From: Diogma glabrata
Lineage: Eukaryota; Arthropoda; Insecta; Diptera; Cylindrotomidae
NCBI GenBank assembly: GCA_963693315.1
Contig: OY856186.1
Coordinates: 383,816,215 to 383,880,214, forward strand
Length of the DNA: 64,000 nt
Reading direction: 5' to 3'
The stretch's first letter is position 1. Each line of letters opens with the position of its first letter. The notes beneath the pieces were generated by a model that worked only from the letters and a program-made list of their open reading frames with translations, was not told the DNA's origin and did not search any database. The translations under genes were made by a program, and so were the position numbers. Of the stretch, positions 31,401 to 42,500 are shown piece by piece.

Positions 31401-31599
31401 GCTGTCAACAAGTATCACAGCAAGTGCCAATTCACTCAATTTTATGGTCGAGTTTCACTTGAAGACTTAATTCAATCGATTAGTTTTATATAGGAGACCA
31501 TCCTATAGTTTTTCCAATTTATCAACTATATTAGTTGACGGTCGGTTAATTAGAAAACCGATGTGTTGATGTTTGTTTATGTTTTTGCTTAAAAACACT

Positions 31600-31675
31600 A
31601 TGACCTAGATGGGAATTCGAACCCGGTTCCCCCGAGTTCGAAGTCTAGCATGCTGCCATCGTAGCAGGTCGTTTT
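31600..31675 (-). tRNA. tRNA-like (tRNA-derived) sequence
   Basis: On the minus strand it begins GACCTGCTACG and passes through a D-arm-like GATGGCAGC. It then has GCTAGACTTCGAA, resembling an anticodon arm with TCG, and CCGGGTTCGAATTCCC, a near-consensus B box. It ends in TCTAGGTCA. Only five acceptor pairs (GACCT/AGGTC) form and the anticodon stem is poor. It is best read as a tRNA pseudogene or a SINE head, not a working tRNA. Confidence 0.35.
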
Positions 31676-32591
31676 AGAAGGTTAAAATTTAAAATTATAT
31701 AAGAATGAAAGTATTTTCTAGACTATAGTAGCGGTAATTGTAAATAATTGGATTTTGGAAACTGATTTACAACACTTATAACACAGTTATAACAAAAACA
31801 CGATATAATTACTTAACAACACATGTTTGATAACGATGACTTAAATAATTTTAGTTTTCGTTAGAATGATGATTGAACTTTTGCATAGGATAAACTGAGG
31901 TTAAAGAGAATTTTGTTTTGTATTTCGTTGCAATTATGTTAATATCTTAGCAGTAGGAATGTTTTAGGGTTGCGCCGAAAAAACTGATATGTTGTTTACC
32001 AATGAAACTGGACGGCGAGGAAGTTGAATCCTTTAAATATTTAAGATAAATGGTTTATATGGATTGAATTTTTTTCGAGAAACACACAAGATACAAACAC
32101 AAACATATCTGGCTAACATATAGCCTACGTACTATAAACGAAATACGGGCGGCAACGTCGAGTGACCAAAAATATTTCGTTGAAAAAATTCCTAACTGTC
32201 TGTGACTGGTGATGAAAAAATATTTTTTATTAAACACAATTTTACAAATTATATTAAAATTTCTTCTTCATTTACTTACACTCAAAAAAATTAGCAGTAT
32301 TTTGTTATTTTATGTTTTATAAGTGTTAATTAATTCTTTGATAAATGAATTAAATTTATTATTAGCTAGCTGAACCTGACATGCATTTGTTACGTCGGTC
32401 AGTAAATGAAGTTTGGTCGCGTATTTGAATTAGTAATATAATAATTTTAATTATATGCCGTAATGAGAGTTATAATAGTTTGGGCTTTTCCATTGAAAAA
32501 AATTAATGATAAATTCATAAAATCTGAGATATGATCGCGTATAGAAATAACTATCGATCAAATAAATAATCAAACAAAAAGTTTGAATTAG
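31676..32591. other. AT-rich DNA with a short LTR scrap
   Basis: 31898-31938 matches part of the LTR family at 39130-39170 (ATTTTGTTTTGTATTTC). Otherwise I see nothing recognisable. Confidence 0.4.
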
Positions 32592-32599
32592 GTATTGAG

Positions 32600-34666
32600 T
32601 AGGATTGCACCGATAAGCAAAATGACCGATTACCGATTAATCGGCTAAATTTATCGGCCGATACCGATTAATCGGCTACCGATTATTTGTTTATAATATG
32701 CGTTTTCATTTTTCAACAATTAAGTATTAATATACAATGCACCAATATATAGTATTTCCACGGCGATCAAATCGATTTTAACTAAATCTGCAAACTAAAC
32801 TAATAAGTTTAATAAAGGAAGCGTAATTAAATGAATGATAATTAATTATTTTAACCGAAGCAAATGATGCGCCCATGCTAATATTTAATACAAACTGAAT
32901 TTTATTGTTTGCTCTAAATAGTTAGTAACAGCGTGTCTGTTGTTTTAGTAAAATTCCTATTTCAATCATCTTAAAACTTAAATCTCTGAGTATTGTGTGA
33001 ATTTTTTTTAAAGTGGATAAAAGCATCTGCAATGCTTCCATATCAAGACAAGGGAACACGCCTAAAGAAATACATTATTTCATATAGGAGAAATTATCCC
33101 TAAAGATGAGCAGGCATATTCTATTGTATCTGATTTGGGATTTCAAAGTCTACTCAATAAAAATATTACCGGCTAAGTATTCCAGGTCGAAAATACATTT
33201 CTGAGAATATCATACCTGAAATGTATAAAAAACACAAACAAAAATTATTCAATCTCTTGCTGATGCCAAGTATATTTCTTTAACCACTGATGTTTGGACG
33301 GCTACAACAAATAATTTTTTGAGTGTAACAGCCCTAATGGTTATCAGACCAATTTCAACAAGAAATAGCAGTTTTGAGAATTGTCTCTTTTAAAGATTCT
33401 CACGCAGGTCCACGGATAAGAGAAGAATTAAACAACGTGCTTGCACATTATATGTTGACAAATAGTAACATTTTGTTAGTAAATTGCGAGATTCTGTCGC
33501 AAATATGGTAGCGGGAGTTCGTAATTGTGGTTTAGAGTCTCTATCATGCTCCATACATACACTTCAACTTTTTTTGATTGAATGCATATTTTCTCAGCAG
33601 GCAGTGAAAAATATCACAGTTAATCGAAATATTTTGAAACCGCTGTGCATTAACTGGCAGAATTACAGGAACAACTTGGTTTAAAGAAACACAAATTGAT
33701 TCAGGATGTGCCTACTTGTCATTCAACGTACTACATGCTGGAAAGAAATATTATAAGACAAAAAGCGCTTGTTACATTTGGTGTAGATGCTGGTCACATA
33801 CCTAGGTTAACTGATTATCAGTTTCTTGCTGAACAAGCAATTTGCTCAATAATAATCCCTATTATTCAAACAATGAAATTATTTTTATCAATGGCAAGGA
33901 AAAGCAGTTCCTTTAGAGAAATCCAGACCACCGTAGAAGAGCTTCTCTCTTCAATTGAGAAAAAATTTCTAGTGCCAAAAATAATAGTCGAGAACACGGA
34001 CAAATATTTTTGAGGTTTTCAATTTATTTGATAAACTTGCTGCTGATAAACGGTTGACTGACGGTTGACTGACTATTGGCACACACACACACACATCCCA
34101 AAACGATTTACAAAGCGTAAAACGATCAATTGTTGCAAAAATAAGTTAGAAGATTATTTAAGTTACACTTGCTACCAAGGCATGACATATTTTTGTGGTG
34201 GAAAAATTCTAAAAAAATATTTCCTGATTTGAGCAAAATTCCTTTGAATGTTCACATGAGAAAATATACGTGAGTCTGCAAGACATCGCCTCAGTCCTGA
34301 AAATAGGGCAATTTTAATGTTTTTGCATTATAGTTAAAGAGTTTTCAAATTTGATTACTGAATTTTAGTTTTTGTTATTCTATTTGATTTAATTGAATTA
34401 ATGAATTTGTTAATTAATTTTTATTTAGAACCTTTAAAATTTAAATTTTTCTTATTTTCATAATATTTCAGATTTTTTATCCCAATGCAAAATTCCAGTT
34501 GTACATATAGAATTATGTAATTGTTTTCAAAATATGATAAACAATGAAAAACACATGTGTTGATAATCGGCCAATTAATTGGGTAAAAAAACCGATACCG
34601 ATTAATCGGAAAAATGGCCGATAAGGCCGATTACCGATTACCTACCGATTAATCGTTGCAACCCTA
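32600..34666 (+). mobile_element. Decayed hAT transposon, 8-bp TSD with one mismatch
   Basis: The ends TAGGATTGCA (32600) and TGCAACCCTA (34657-34666) are near-inverse. Flanks are GTATTGAG (32592-32599) and CTATTGAG (34667-34674). Both subterminal regions carry repeated CCGATTAATCGG-type palindromes (32625-32695 and 34575-34655). The interior holds a broken hAT transposase on the plus strand. A similar end motif recurs alone at 51705-51800. It is an old, inactive copy. Confidence 0.75.
32950..34015 (+). pseudogene. Broken hAT transposase
   Basis: Readable pieces include LTTDVWTATTNNFLSVTALM (near 33275-33345), the hAT catalytic block around the first Asp. Then come RDSVANMVAGVRNCGLESLSCSIHTLQL (33487-33570), the usual ..N...A......L.C.AHTL.L block, and a 105-codon piece (33696-34013) with DVPTCHSTYYMLER, matching DV.TRWNSTY.ML. 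Stops and frameshifts lie between pieces, and the C-terminal hATC motif is not visible. The arrangement agrees with a ZBED-type hAT transposase. Confidence 0.7.
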
Positions 34667-34674
34667 CTATTGAG

Positions 34675-35020
34675 TTATTAAAGGTGTATAACGCTTTGCC
34701 TGTATATCATTATTGTAGCACAACAGTTTTGCTTTTTTCATCTAATGCATACATCTCTAAACTAAAAGCTTAATATACCATTTTTTGTTTCGTTAGCAGT
34801 TTTGGAATATTTAATTCAATAAAAGTATTAAAAGAACTCACATTACAAATGTAAAAACTAAACTCCGCCCGTTTGTTTAAGAACTTGAAGATTTTTTAAA
34901 TCATATCACTTTTAAGTGATATCACCACGGGTCAATAGGCATAACTGTGTCATTACGTCAGATCAGATCTTATGAACTTGATTAAGATATCAACATACGT
35001 CCGAATCAAAATAAAATAAT
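34675..35020. other. AT-rich spacer
   Basis: No gene seen. A short palindrome (ATATCACTTTTAAGTGATAT, 34905-34924) is the only structure noticed. Confidence 0.4.
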
Positions 35021-35095
35021 AAATAACATTATGTATATAGCACTTGTTACTTTACTCTGCGTAAAGTAACAAGTGCTATGTACAAAATGTTATTT
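35021..35095. ncRNA. Pre-miRNA-like hairpin, 34-bp stem
   Basis: Arms 35021-35054 and 35062-35095 pair at 33 of 34 positions (one A-A mismatch, one wobble) around a 7-nt loop, CTCTGCG. Size and near-perfect pairing resemble a small-RNA precursor, but a tiny foldback transposon remnant is just as possible. Strand is undecided. Confidence 0.4.
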
Positions 35096-35128
35096 GAATA
35101 CTTGCGCCAAGTGCCAACGGCAAGCAGT

Positions 35129-37382
35129 TTATTTAGCGTATGGTTTTTATGACACATTAAAAAATAAAACTTAAAAAAGGTAGATTTTTCTATAAAATCT
35201 ACCTAAAACAAAACATGAATACACATTAAATGAGCTTACAATCAATTTGATTGCGAGTCTTTAGTTAAAAAGTAAAAATATTTGAACATTGGGCAGTACA
35301 TTTGAACATTAGAGGTTTACATCAAGTGAGTCTATCCATGTTACTACATCGGGCGTTGCCAAATGGATGTCTGCGATGTTGCCTTTGTATCGTCGAATTG
35401 AACACATAGTTGCAATGTGTTTTATGGTTTGTTGTGGAGCTCCAAAGTCACATTGAGGAGACTCTGAAATGCCCCACTTGTAGAAAGAATCAGCACAACG
35501 TCCATGATTCGTTCTTATTCGGTTTAGTGTAGTCCAGGTATGACGTGGCAAATCGAAACCAGGTTGGGTAGAAGTCGGGTTAGTAATAGAAAGCCCAAGT
35601 GTATTGTAATGATGCCAGGAGGTGTCCCAGGCATCCAAGATATTAAAATCAGTTGCCAACAGGTTGCTGGCAGTTTTATGTGGAGGCTTTCTTGACTTCA
35701 ATCGACAACGAGTATGGTCACCGTAATATTCGTGCAAGGGTAACGTGATGTTGTTGGTTACCTTTTTATGTTCACGCATAAGCGCATGTGAGCGTCTGAG
35801 TGCAGGTGGAGCGATATTGCTTAATACAGAGAGCCAAGGTAAAGGAGTAGACCTGATAGTACCACTTATAGTACGCATCGTGGCATGCAGCTGGCAGTAA
35901 ACTTTTTCAGTATGTGTGGTATTCAACCAGACTGGTGCGCCATACTCAGCCACTGAGTAAACTAGATTTAGAGCAGTTGTGCGGAGGGTAGCTGGAGTAG
36001 CACCCCATGTCGAGCCTTCCAGTTTGTGCAATATATTGTTTCTCGTTTTAAGTTTTTTTGACGTATTCTCTAGATGGAGTTTAAAAGAAAGAGTTCTATC
36101 GAGAGTAATGCCCAGGTAATTTAGCTGTTGATTGTATTTAATGACAGTGTCGTTAAATGACACTGATAGTTCGTGTTTTGCCAGTTTGTTGTTTAAGGGG
36201 AAACAAGAACTCTCGGTTTTACTTAGATTAGGAAATAAGCTTCACGTTCGAAAATAGTCATTCATTATCGCCAGGTCAGTTGACAGCAAATCTTCCAAGA
36301 CACCCATGTTTTTATTTTGAGTGGCCAGGGTCCAATCATCCGCGTACCCAAATTTCTTTGATGTTGTGTCAGGCATGTCGTGGATGTACAAATTAAAAAG
36401 TAATGGTGCCAGGACGGAACCCTGTGGTAAACCATTGTTAAGCATTTTGGACCTACTACAGGAATTATTTAGATGGACTTTGAATACACGATTACTCAGC
36501 ATGTTGTTAATTAAACGCGAGAGGGTGCTACAAGGTATTGCATTGAGCAGCTTATATATAATCCCAATTCGCCAGACCGTGTCATATGCTGCAGTGAGAT
36601 CGATGAATACTGCGCCTGTTTTTAATTGTTTTTGATACCCAGCTTCGATGTAGGATGTTAAAGCGAGCAGTTGGTCAGTGCAACTGCGATTGGGACGGAA
36701 ACCAGCTTGTTCGACTGGGATCTGGTCATTCAGTATCGGAGCGATACGGTTGTATATGAGCCGTTCTAACAATTTGTAGCAGGTGCTCCAAGGGCAATTG
36801 GACGTTAGCTTCCTGGTTCATTAAATGGTTTACCTGGCTTAAGTATCGCTATCACTTTTGAAGTATTAAAATGTTTTGGAAGATTGCCGGTTTCTAGGAC
36901 ATTCGAGAAAAATTTAGTTAGCCATTGTTTTACGTTTTTTCCAGCATTTCTAAGAAATTCTGGAAATATAGCATCGTATCCAGCTGCTTTTCCGTTTTTT
37001 GTTTGGGACAGAGCTGAATCAAGTTCTTCGCTACTAAAAGAGTTCGCATACTTCGATGGAGACGAGCAATTGCGCTTCATTTCTCTTAATTTACGTTTAA
37101 TTGTTCTTTTATGAAGGCGATTAATAGAAGAACGAGATATGTTTACGATATGATTTGCAATGTCCTCTGGATTTATTTCATTGTTAGTACGAGAAATTGA
37201 GTTTGAGCCACCCAGCTTCCGAAGGAGACTCCAAGCTTCCCTGCTTTTCAACAGCGCTAATCCACTTTTGCTTTCTCGCGGCGTCCAGTGAGTAAATTAA
37301 GTCATCAGCCACGTCTGCCTCACCACTACTAAGGTACTCCTCCAGCCAGGAATGTATTCTTCACGGAAGCCTCACGGAAGCC
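35129..37382 (-). mobile_element. 5'-truncated LINE with 12-bp TSD
   Basis: The LINE is bordered by ACGGCAAGCAGT on both sides (35117-35128 and 37383-37394), the duplication expected of target-primed reverse transcription. On the minus strand it runs from the EN-RT linker (37251-36805, KNGKAAGYDAIFPEFLRNAG) through RT. The 5' end is cut near 37360, where CACGGAAGCC is repeated. It is the sister of the deleted copy at 3590-4985. Confidence 0.85.
35309..37251 (-). pseudogene. LINE reverse transcriptase, broken into three frames
   Basis: 37251-36805: linker and RT start. 36772-36242: RT core with QAGFRPNRSCTDQ, AVFIDLTAAYDTVW, NGLPQGSVLAPLLFNLYIHD and FGYADDWTLA, so the catalytic YADD is intact. 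36163-35309: thumb and C-terminal part (LNYLGITLDRTLSF, a C-terminal CXXXH-like segment with CDFGAPQQTIKHIATMC). Two frame breaks, at about 36780 and 36200, inactivate it. The family is a non-LTR retrotransposon; the clade is not settled. Motifs are well preserved, so the copy is not very old. Confidence 0.8.
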
Positions 37383-37394
37383 ACGGCAAGCAGT

Positions 37395-38861
37395 GTAAAT
37401 TATAAATAATAAATATCTGACATTGAAATTACCCTAATTATTTTTATTACCAAACCTTTATTTTATCATATAAGAAAAACAAAAAACTACATAAATTGGC
37501 AGTTGGCACCTTCTGCGTAGAAGAAAACGATATAAGAAAACTGCTTGCATAACAAAACAAAAAAAATATTCCAAATCACACGAGCTTTAGTTATATAAAT
37601 TAGAATAACTTTGCATTTTTTTTTTAATAACAAAAAATGAAACTATAAATATTTAATGTCATTTGTTCTAATAATAATTAAATATTTTTCTTAGAATCAA
37701 CGTTTTCTTTTTTTGTTTGTTTAAAAAAATTCGTTAATGGTCCATGAATCATATCCTTCAAATTTTAGTGGTTTAATATAATTTATTTTTATGAATCTGT
37801 CGTTCGTTGCCATGATTCAGCGAAAGTTTATTATTTCATTATTATTTTAATTTACATTTCTTAAACTTAAGTGTTTTTGTTGAATTTAAATTGAATAGAA
37901 AAAAATGAAATTTAATCAATTATTGGAGTGAAAGTGTATTAGGAAGGGTCAGCCTGTAATTTTATTTGTATTGTGATGCGTTTCTGTGTAATATTCATAA
38001 TATTTACAATTTAAATTTATGACACCAAGGTTGTTATGTCAGACAGGAAGTGTTTTATAAACTAAAAGTAATAATAAATTAATGATAAATTAAAATCTGG
38101 CAAATTAATTTTTTTACCGTTCCCGCTACCCAGGATAATCAATAGAGATAAACATTACATTTCACATAAGCCGTCTAATATGCACGGCGTATTTGAAATG
38201 TATCACAATAAAATTATTAAATTATATGGACAATGGCGGATGTAAAGATTGCATCAAGTAATGAATTTAATTAAATCTGAGTTTATAATATTTATCGGGT
38301 TTTCAATTTTCATATAAAAACAAGAAATAATTTGTTTTCAAATTAATCGAAAAATTACTGGTGATAAAATCAGCACCTGGGTACATTCCAGCTTTAATCT
38401 GTTTATGTGATCTCTAAATGAGCAAAATGTAACCAATTACTTAATTAATCGAGAAATTCGTTTACAGATTTTTATCTTTACATACTTCACTTTGAGCGGA
38501 TACATTCTGTACAATTATGCAGCTCACTCTCATAACCAATAAAATGTTTTGAGCCAATTTCAAAATTTTATAGAATAAACTTACTCTTAAGTAACAGACT
38601 CAAAATGCCTATATGCTTTTCTATATAAAAAAGTGTTTTTCTGTAGTTGGCTGTAAATTTTCTTTATTTTACTTTATTATTTAAAAGTAAAAGAAATAAA
38701 AAGCAACAAACAGGGTGTTAGCCTTTCTAGATAAGCTGCTGCAAATATAGCACAGGCTATTTAACAATTGAAGTTTTAAATTCAAATTCCTTTGACAGAT
38801 TTACCACCATATCATCCAAAAACTAATCAGTTCCTTGCTGTAAAAAGCCACACCTTATATC
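37395..38861. other. AT-rich non-coding DNA
   Basis: I see no gene, RNA gene or repeat structure in this stretch. Confidence 0.5.
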
Positions 38862-39181
38862 AAAATTCGATAAACGCAATTCCTAAATCTGAGGTCGATC
38901 TCTGATTAGTAAACTAGTAGTAGAATAAAAACTAATCTCATTTTGCAAGAAGACTTCCTTATATACAATTTTTGTAAATTTCTCATATTCTAGAAAAATC
39001 CATTCTTTACAAAGAAAGCTCCAGAAATTCTGAATAAATATATTTCATGTTGCTTTTGTTTTTATTTTATCTTATTTTTGTTCCATCCATTTTTCTTGTG
39101 ACCTTGATTTTAGATTTGAAAGAATTAAGGTTGAATATAATTTTGTTTTGTATTTCATTGCGATTATGAAGAGTCGTAACA
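38862..39181 (-). repeat. Partial 3' LTR of decayed gypsy element
   Basis: On the minus strand it begins TGTTACGACTC at 39181. It is preceded by AGGAGGATGG, a plausible polypurine tract. It shares TTCGATAAACG..AATTCC with 5165-5200. At about 320 bp it lacks roughly half of the 650-bp LTR. Confidence 0.6.
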
Positions 39182-40900
39182 TTACCATCCTCCTAAGGCA
39201 GTTCGCCCCGAACAGATTTTTCGTTTTCTATTTCTCACACTGTTTAGAACTACTGCTTCTCTCTTTTTAAGACATTGGCCATTACTTTGTTTCGTAACGA
39301 CCCACCTTAATGACTCTAGATTGTCATAACTTTTGACATTTTCCGTATGATTCCCCTTAGAGTTTTTCAACCAACCGAATCCCTGAATCATTCCTATTTT
39401 TCGTGTTTGCAGCTGTGACTCGTTCCAGTTTGAAGGCCGTTTAATCACTTTCTTAAGGTTGCTTACTTCGTTATGTACCCGAACTTGTATCCTTTTGAAC
39501 TTTCGTCGTTTAAACGTCTGCATTGGTTAACGCCTTTTTTCCCTCATTTGTTTGGATGATGATTCTGGTTTTGCACTGCATAGTTTCTCTTTGCTGAAAA
39601 TATCTGTGAACTTTGTTTCATTCAGTTACAGTAGTGGCATTTCAACATTATTAACCTTTAGGAACCCACATCCAAAATCGAAGAGGAATCCCTTCACCTT
39701 CATGAAGTCCATTTCCAAAATGACTTCATCCATAATGTCTGTCACTAGCACCTTTTGTTGATAACTGTTGTTCCCTAACTTTATTTCAGCGGTCCTTGTA
39801 CCTGCTATATCAGTGTGTTCTCCAGTTACTGTTTGCAGTTTTGAATTTTGATCCATCTGATGATTCCAAAATGCCGCCATTTCAAACCTTTGCGAACGAA
39901 TGTACGAGTCGAACCTGTATCTAGTGTCATGAATCAACTTTCATCTTCAATTTGTCCTTCGATATCCAAACTTTCACCATTTACTACCGTTCTCGAAATT
40001 AGGATGTAGGGAATTAACTCCTCATTTGTTGGCTTTACAGTTTTACCTTCAACTGCCTTCCGTTAAATAGGCGACGACGATCTGTTCTAGCAGTCCTGTG
40101 AGATATGGCCTGATTTCTTACATATCTAGCACAGGAGTTCCTACTGCTGCTCCTGATCTCTACGTGCTCCTTTCCTTCGGTTCCTTTGCCCTTCACAGAA
40201 AAAGGCAATCTTCCTGTTACTCCATTTTTCGTATCATGTGACCCTCTTCATCACATACCCAGTATCTGACGATGCTTCCACCTCTGTGTGCCAATACTTC
40301 TCCTCTGATACTCTAAATTCCATTTTCTGCATCCAGCAGATCCTCTGTAACAACCATCTCATATTGCATTGCGTATGCGACTATTTCATGGGAAGTCGCC
40401 TTAGGTGTAGTCATAACTTTTATTCTGGTTGGATACCGGATCTTGGATACTGTCAATAACATATAACCATGACCATAACACATAACCATGGATACTGTCG
40501 TCCTCGATCTTCATTTTCTCTATAAAATACGGCAGAGTATTTGAGTGTCCCAAATAAACCGTTCCACTGCCGAGGAATATTCCCGTCGAGATTCTCAATT
40601 TCGTTGCAAGTGACCTTTTTGCTCGATTCTGTGTAATTTCCTTTGATGTTCGCTGCCTTATTTACAATCTAATGCATTCATTACCGCTGCATTACTTTTG
40701 CGTTCGTTTTCCCGCACCGCCTGTAGTGCTTCACCTGCTTCTCCTATAAGCACAACTATTAATGCAGCTAAACAATTTTCAGCATTCAAAATATTCTGAT
40801 CTGCCGCCGTTTTGAACTGGAATTTGAATATGCCGAGAAAAGAAGTGATGGTGTTGTGTTGTACCACATGTGGAGTTACTTTAGTTGTTTCAACAACTTG
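39182..40900 (-). pseudogene. Decayed gypsy internal region: gag end, zinc knuckle, protease
   Basis: Reading on the minus strand: 40867-40658 has a Gag-like helical piece (NAENCLAALIVVLIGEAGEA); near 40140-40095 there is CCHC zinc-knuckle spacing with ICKKSGHISQDC; 39937-39626 resembles a retropepsin (RYRFDSYIRSQ.. where DTG/DSG would be, then ILEMDFMKVKG, like ILG.DFL). RT and integrase are absent, so a large deletion joins the protease region to the 3' LTR side. A 113-codon frame at 39182-39523 may be a pol tail. Non-functional. Confidence 0.55.
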
Positions 40901-42500
40901 CTACCGTTTTTCGAAATCATCGACTTTCGATAAAACTTTTCAAATTCTTTAATTTTCTCAACTTTTCCATCGAATACCGTTGACAGATGCAGAGAAGTTT
41001 TTCGTCCAATTGTTGATGTTTGCCAATCATAATGAGTTCATCTCATTTGGTGGTTTATTTCATTTCTATTTACAGAAATACCTGGAGCGGTACATTTTTT
41101 TTTTAATTTTTATTATATACCATTAAAATTATTTTTTTTTTATTCATGAATTCATAAAAATCATGAAAATTTCTTGGAACGAATTTTAAATTGATCGATA
41201 ATGCAGTTTTTAAAGTTATTGCTACTGTTTTTTCTCGTTTCGTTCAAATTATTATCATTTCGATACTAACAAGAAAACTAATTATTTTTTTGACAGGCAG
41301 TGCTAAAAATCATAAAATATTGGTTTCCCATCATTATTTCCATAATTTCATTCCCGTGAAATAAAATAAGGAAAAAAAACTACTATTTGTATGTATTTCT
41401 CTTTCAATATGAGTTGACATCTTCATCACAAAAGATTGATTTAAACACAGTTGAAGGCTGCGGACAATTTGCGGTATTTAAATTTATCGATAGTGTAATT
41501 TTTTAAGATTGTCGTTATTGTCTTTTAGCACTGTGACGTCAATACGAACTAAAATTTAGAATGTATTCAGATGATTTTTACGACATCTCAATATTTTCTT
41601 CAGTTTTTTAGAAGAAATGTTTCGTGATCGTGGCTATTCTTTTTTTTATATTTTTTCTTGTTGTTTTCTTTTTTGATTTTTTTTTTTCTATTTTCTGTTG
41701 GTGGTTGTTGAACCATTTTTTTAATTTATTTTTAAGAAGGAATGAATATCTTTTTTCTCAATATTTTTTTTGTTTTTGAATGGAATTAAATTTTTTTTGA
41801 CAATAAAATATTGAATGGTAACATAAAATTTTTGTTTTAAATTTTTTTTTGATTTTCAATTAGTCAAAAGATATGTAATATGTGTAATGAAAGAATGTTA
41901 GAATTTCGAAAGCTTCATAGAACATTATATTTTTTGAGGAATACTTTATACATTAAATAGTAAAGTTGGTAAATGGTATTTATAATAAGGTTATTAATTA
42001 CAAGATTGAATCTTCGTTACAATTAATTGGTTGAAAAGGATTAGATTTAATTTTACTTAAATATCAAGTTAAATTAATCAAAAACATATTGCGGCGGGAA
42101 TCAGAACCAGAAAATTGTTCTATAGAAGAGACATATAACAGCATATAACAGAAAAATATAGATTTTCGACATTTTTTAAAAAGAATGTACGTTGAAAACT
42201 TTTGATATTTTTGGTGCAAAATATAGTTTGTGTCATTATGTACATTTTTATAAATTTAATAATTTAAATAGGTTTATTAAAATGAAGTTCAACATACTCA
42301 GTACAAAATTTCGTTGTTATTATCGACGTAGAGGGTTGTGAGAAAGGCCCGGGGTTCAACGCTGATCCTATATTTATTTTTATTACTTTTTTTATATAAC
42401 ATAAAAATTATTCCTTTTCGTTCATAAAAATTACAATTACGGCATTTAAATTTTAAATTTATCGATAATGTAGTTTTTAAAATTTTAATACCCCCTAGTT
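40901..42500. other. T-rich, AT-rich DNA without recognisable gene
   Basis: 41600-41850 is dominated by T runs. I see no features. The missing 5' end of the decayed gypsy element would be expected here but was not found. Confidence 0.4.

Noticed and set aside
42330..42390. Possible tRNA B box (GGGGTTCAAC) as part of a tRNA
   Set aside because: No matching arms or A box at the right spacing.
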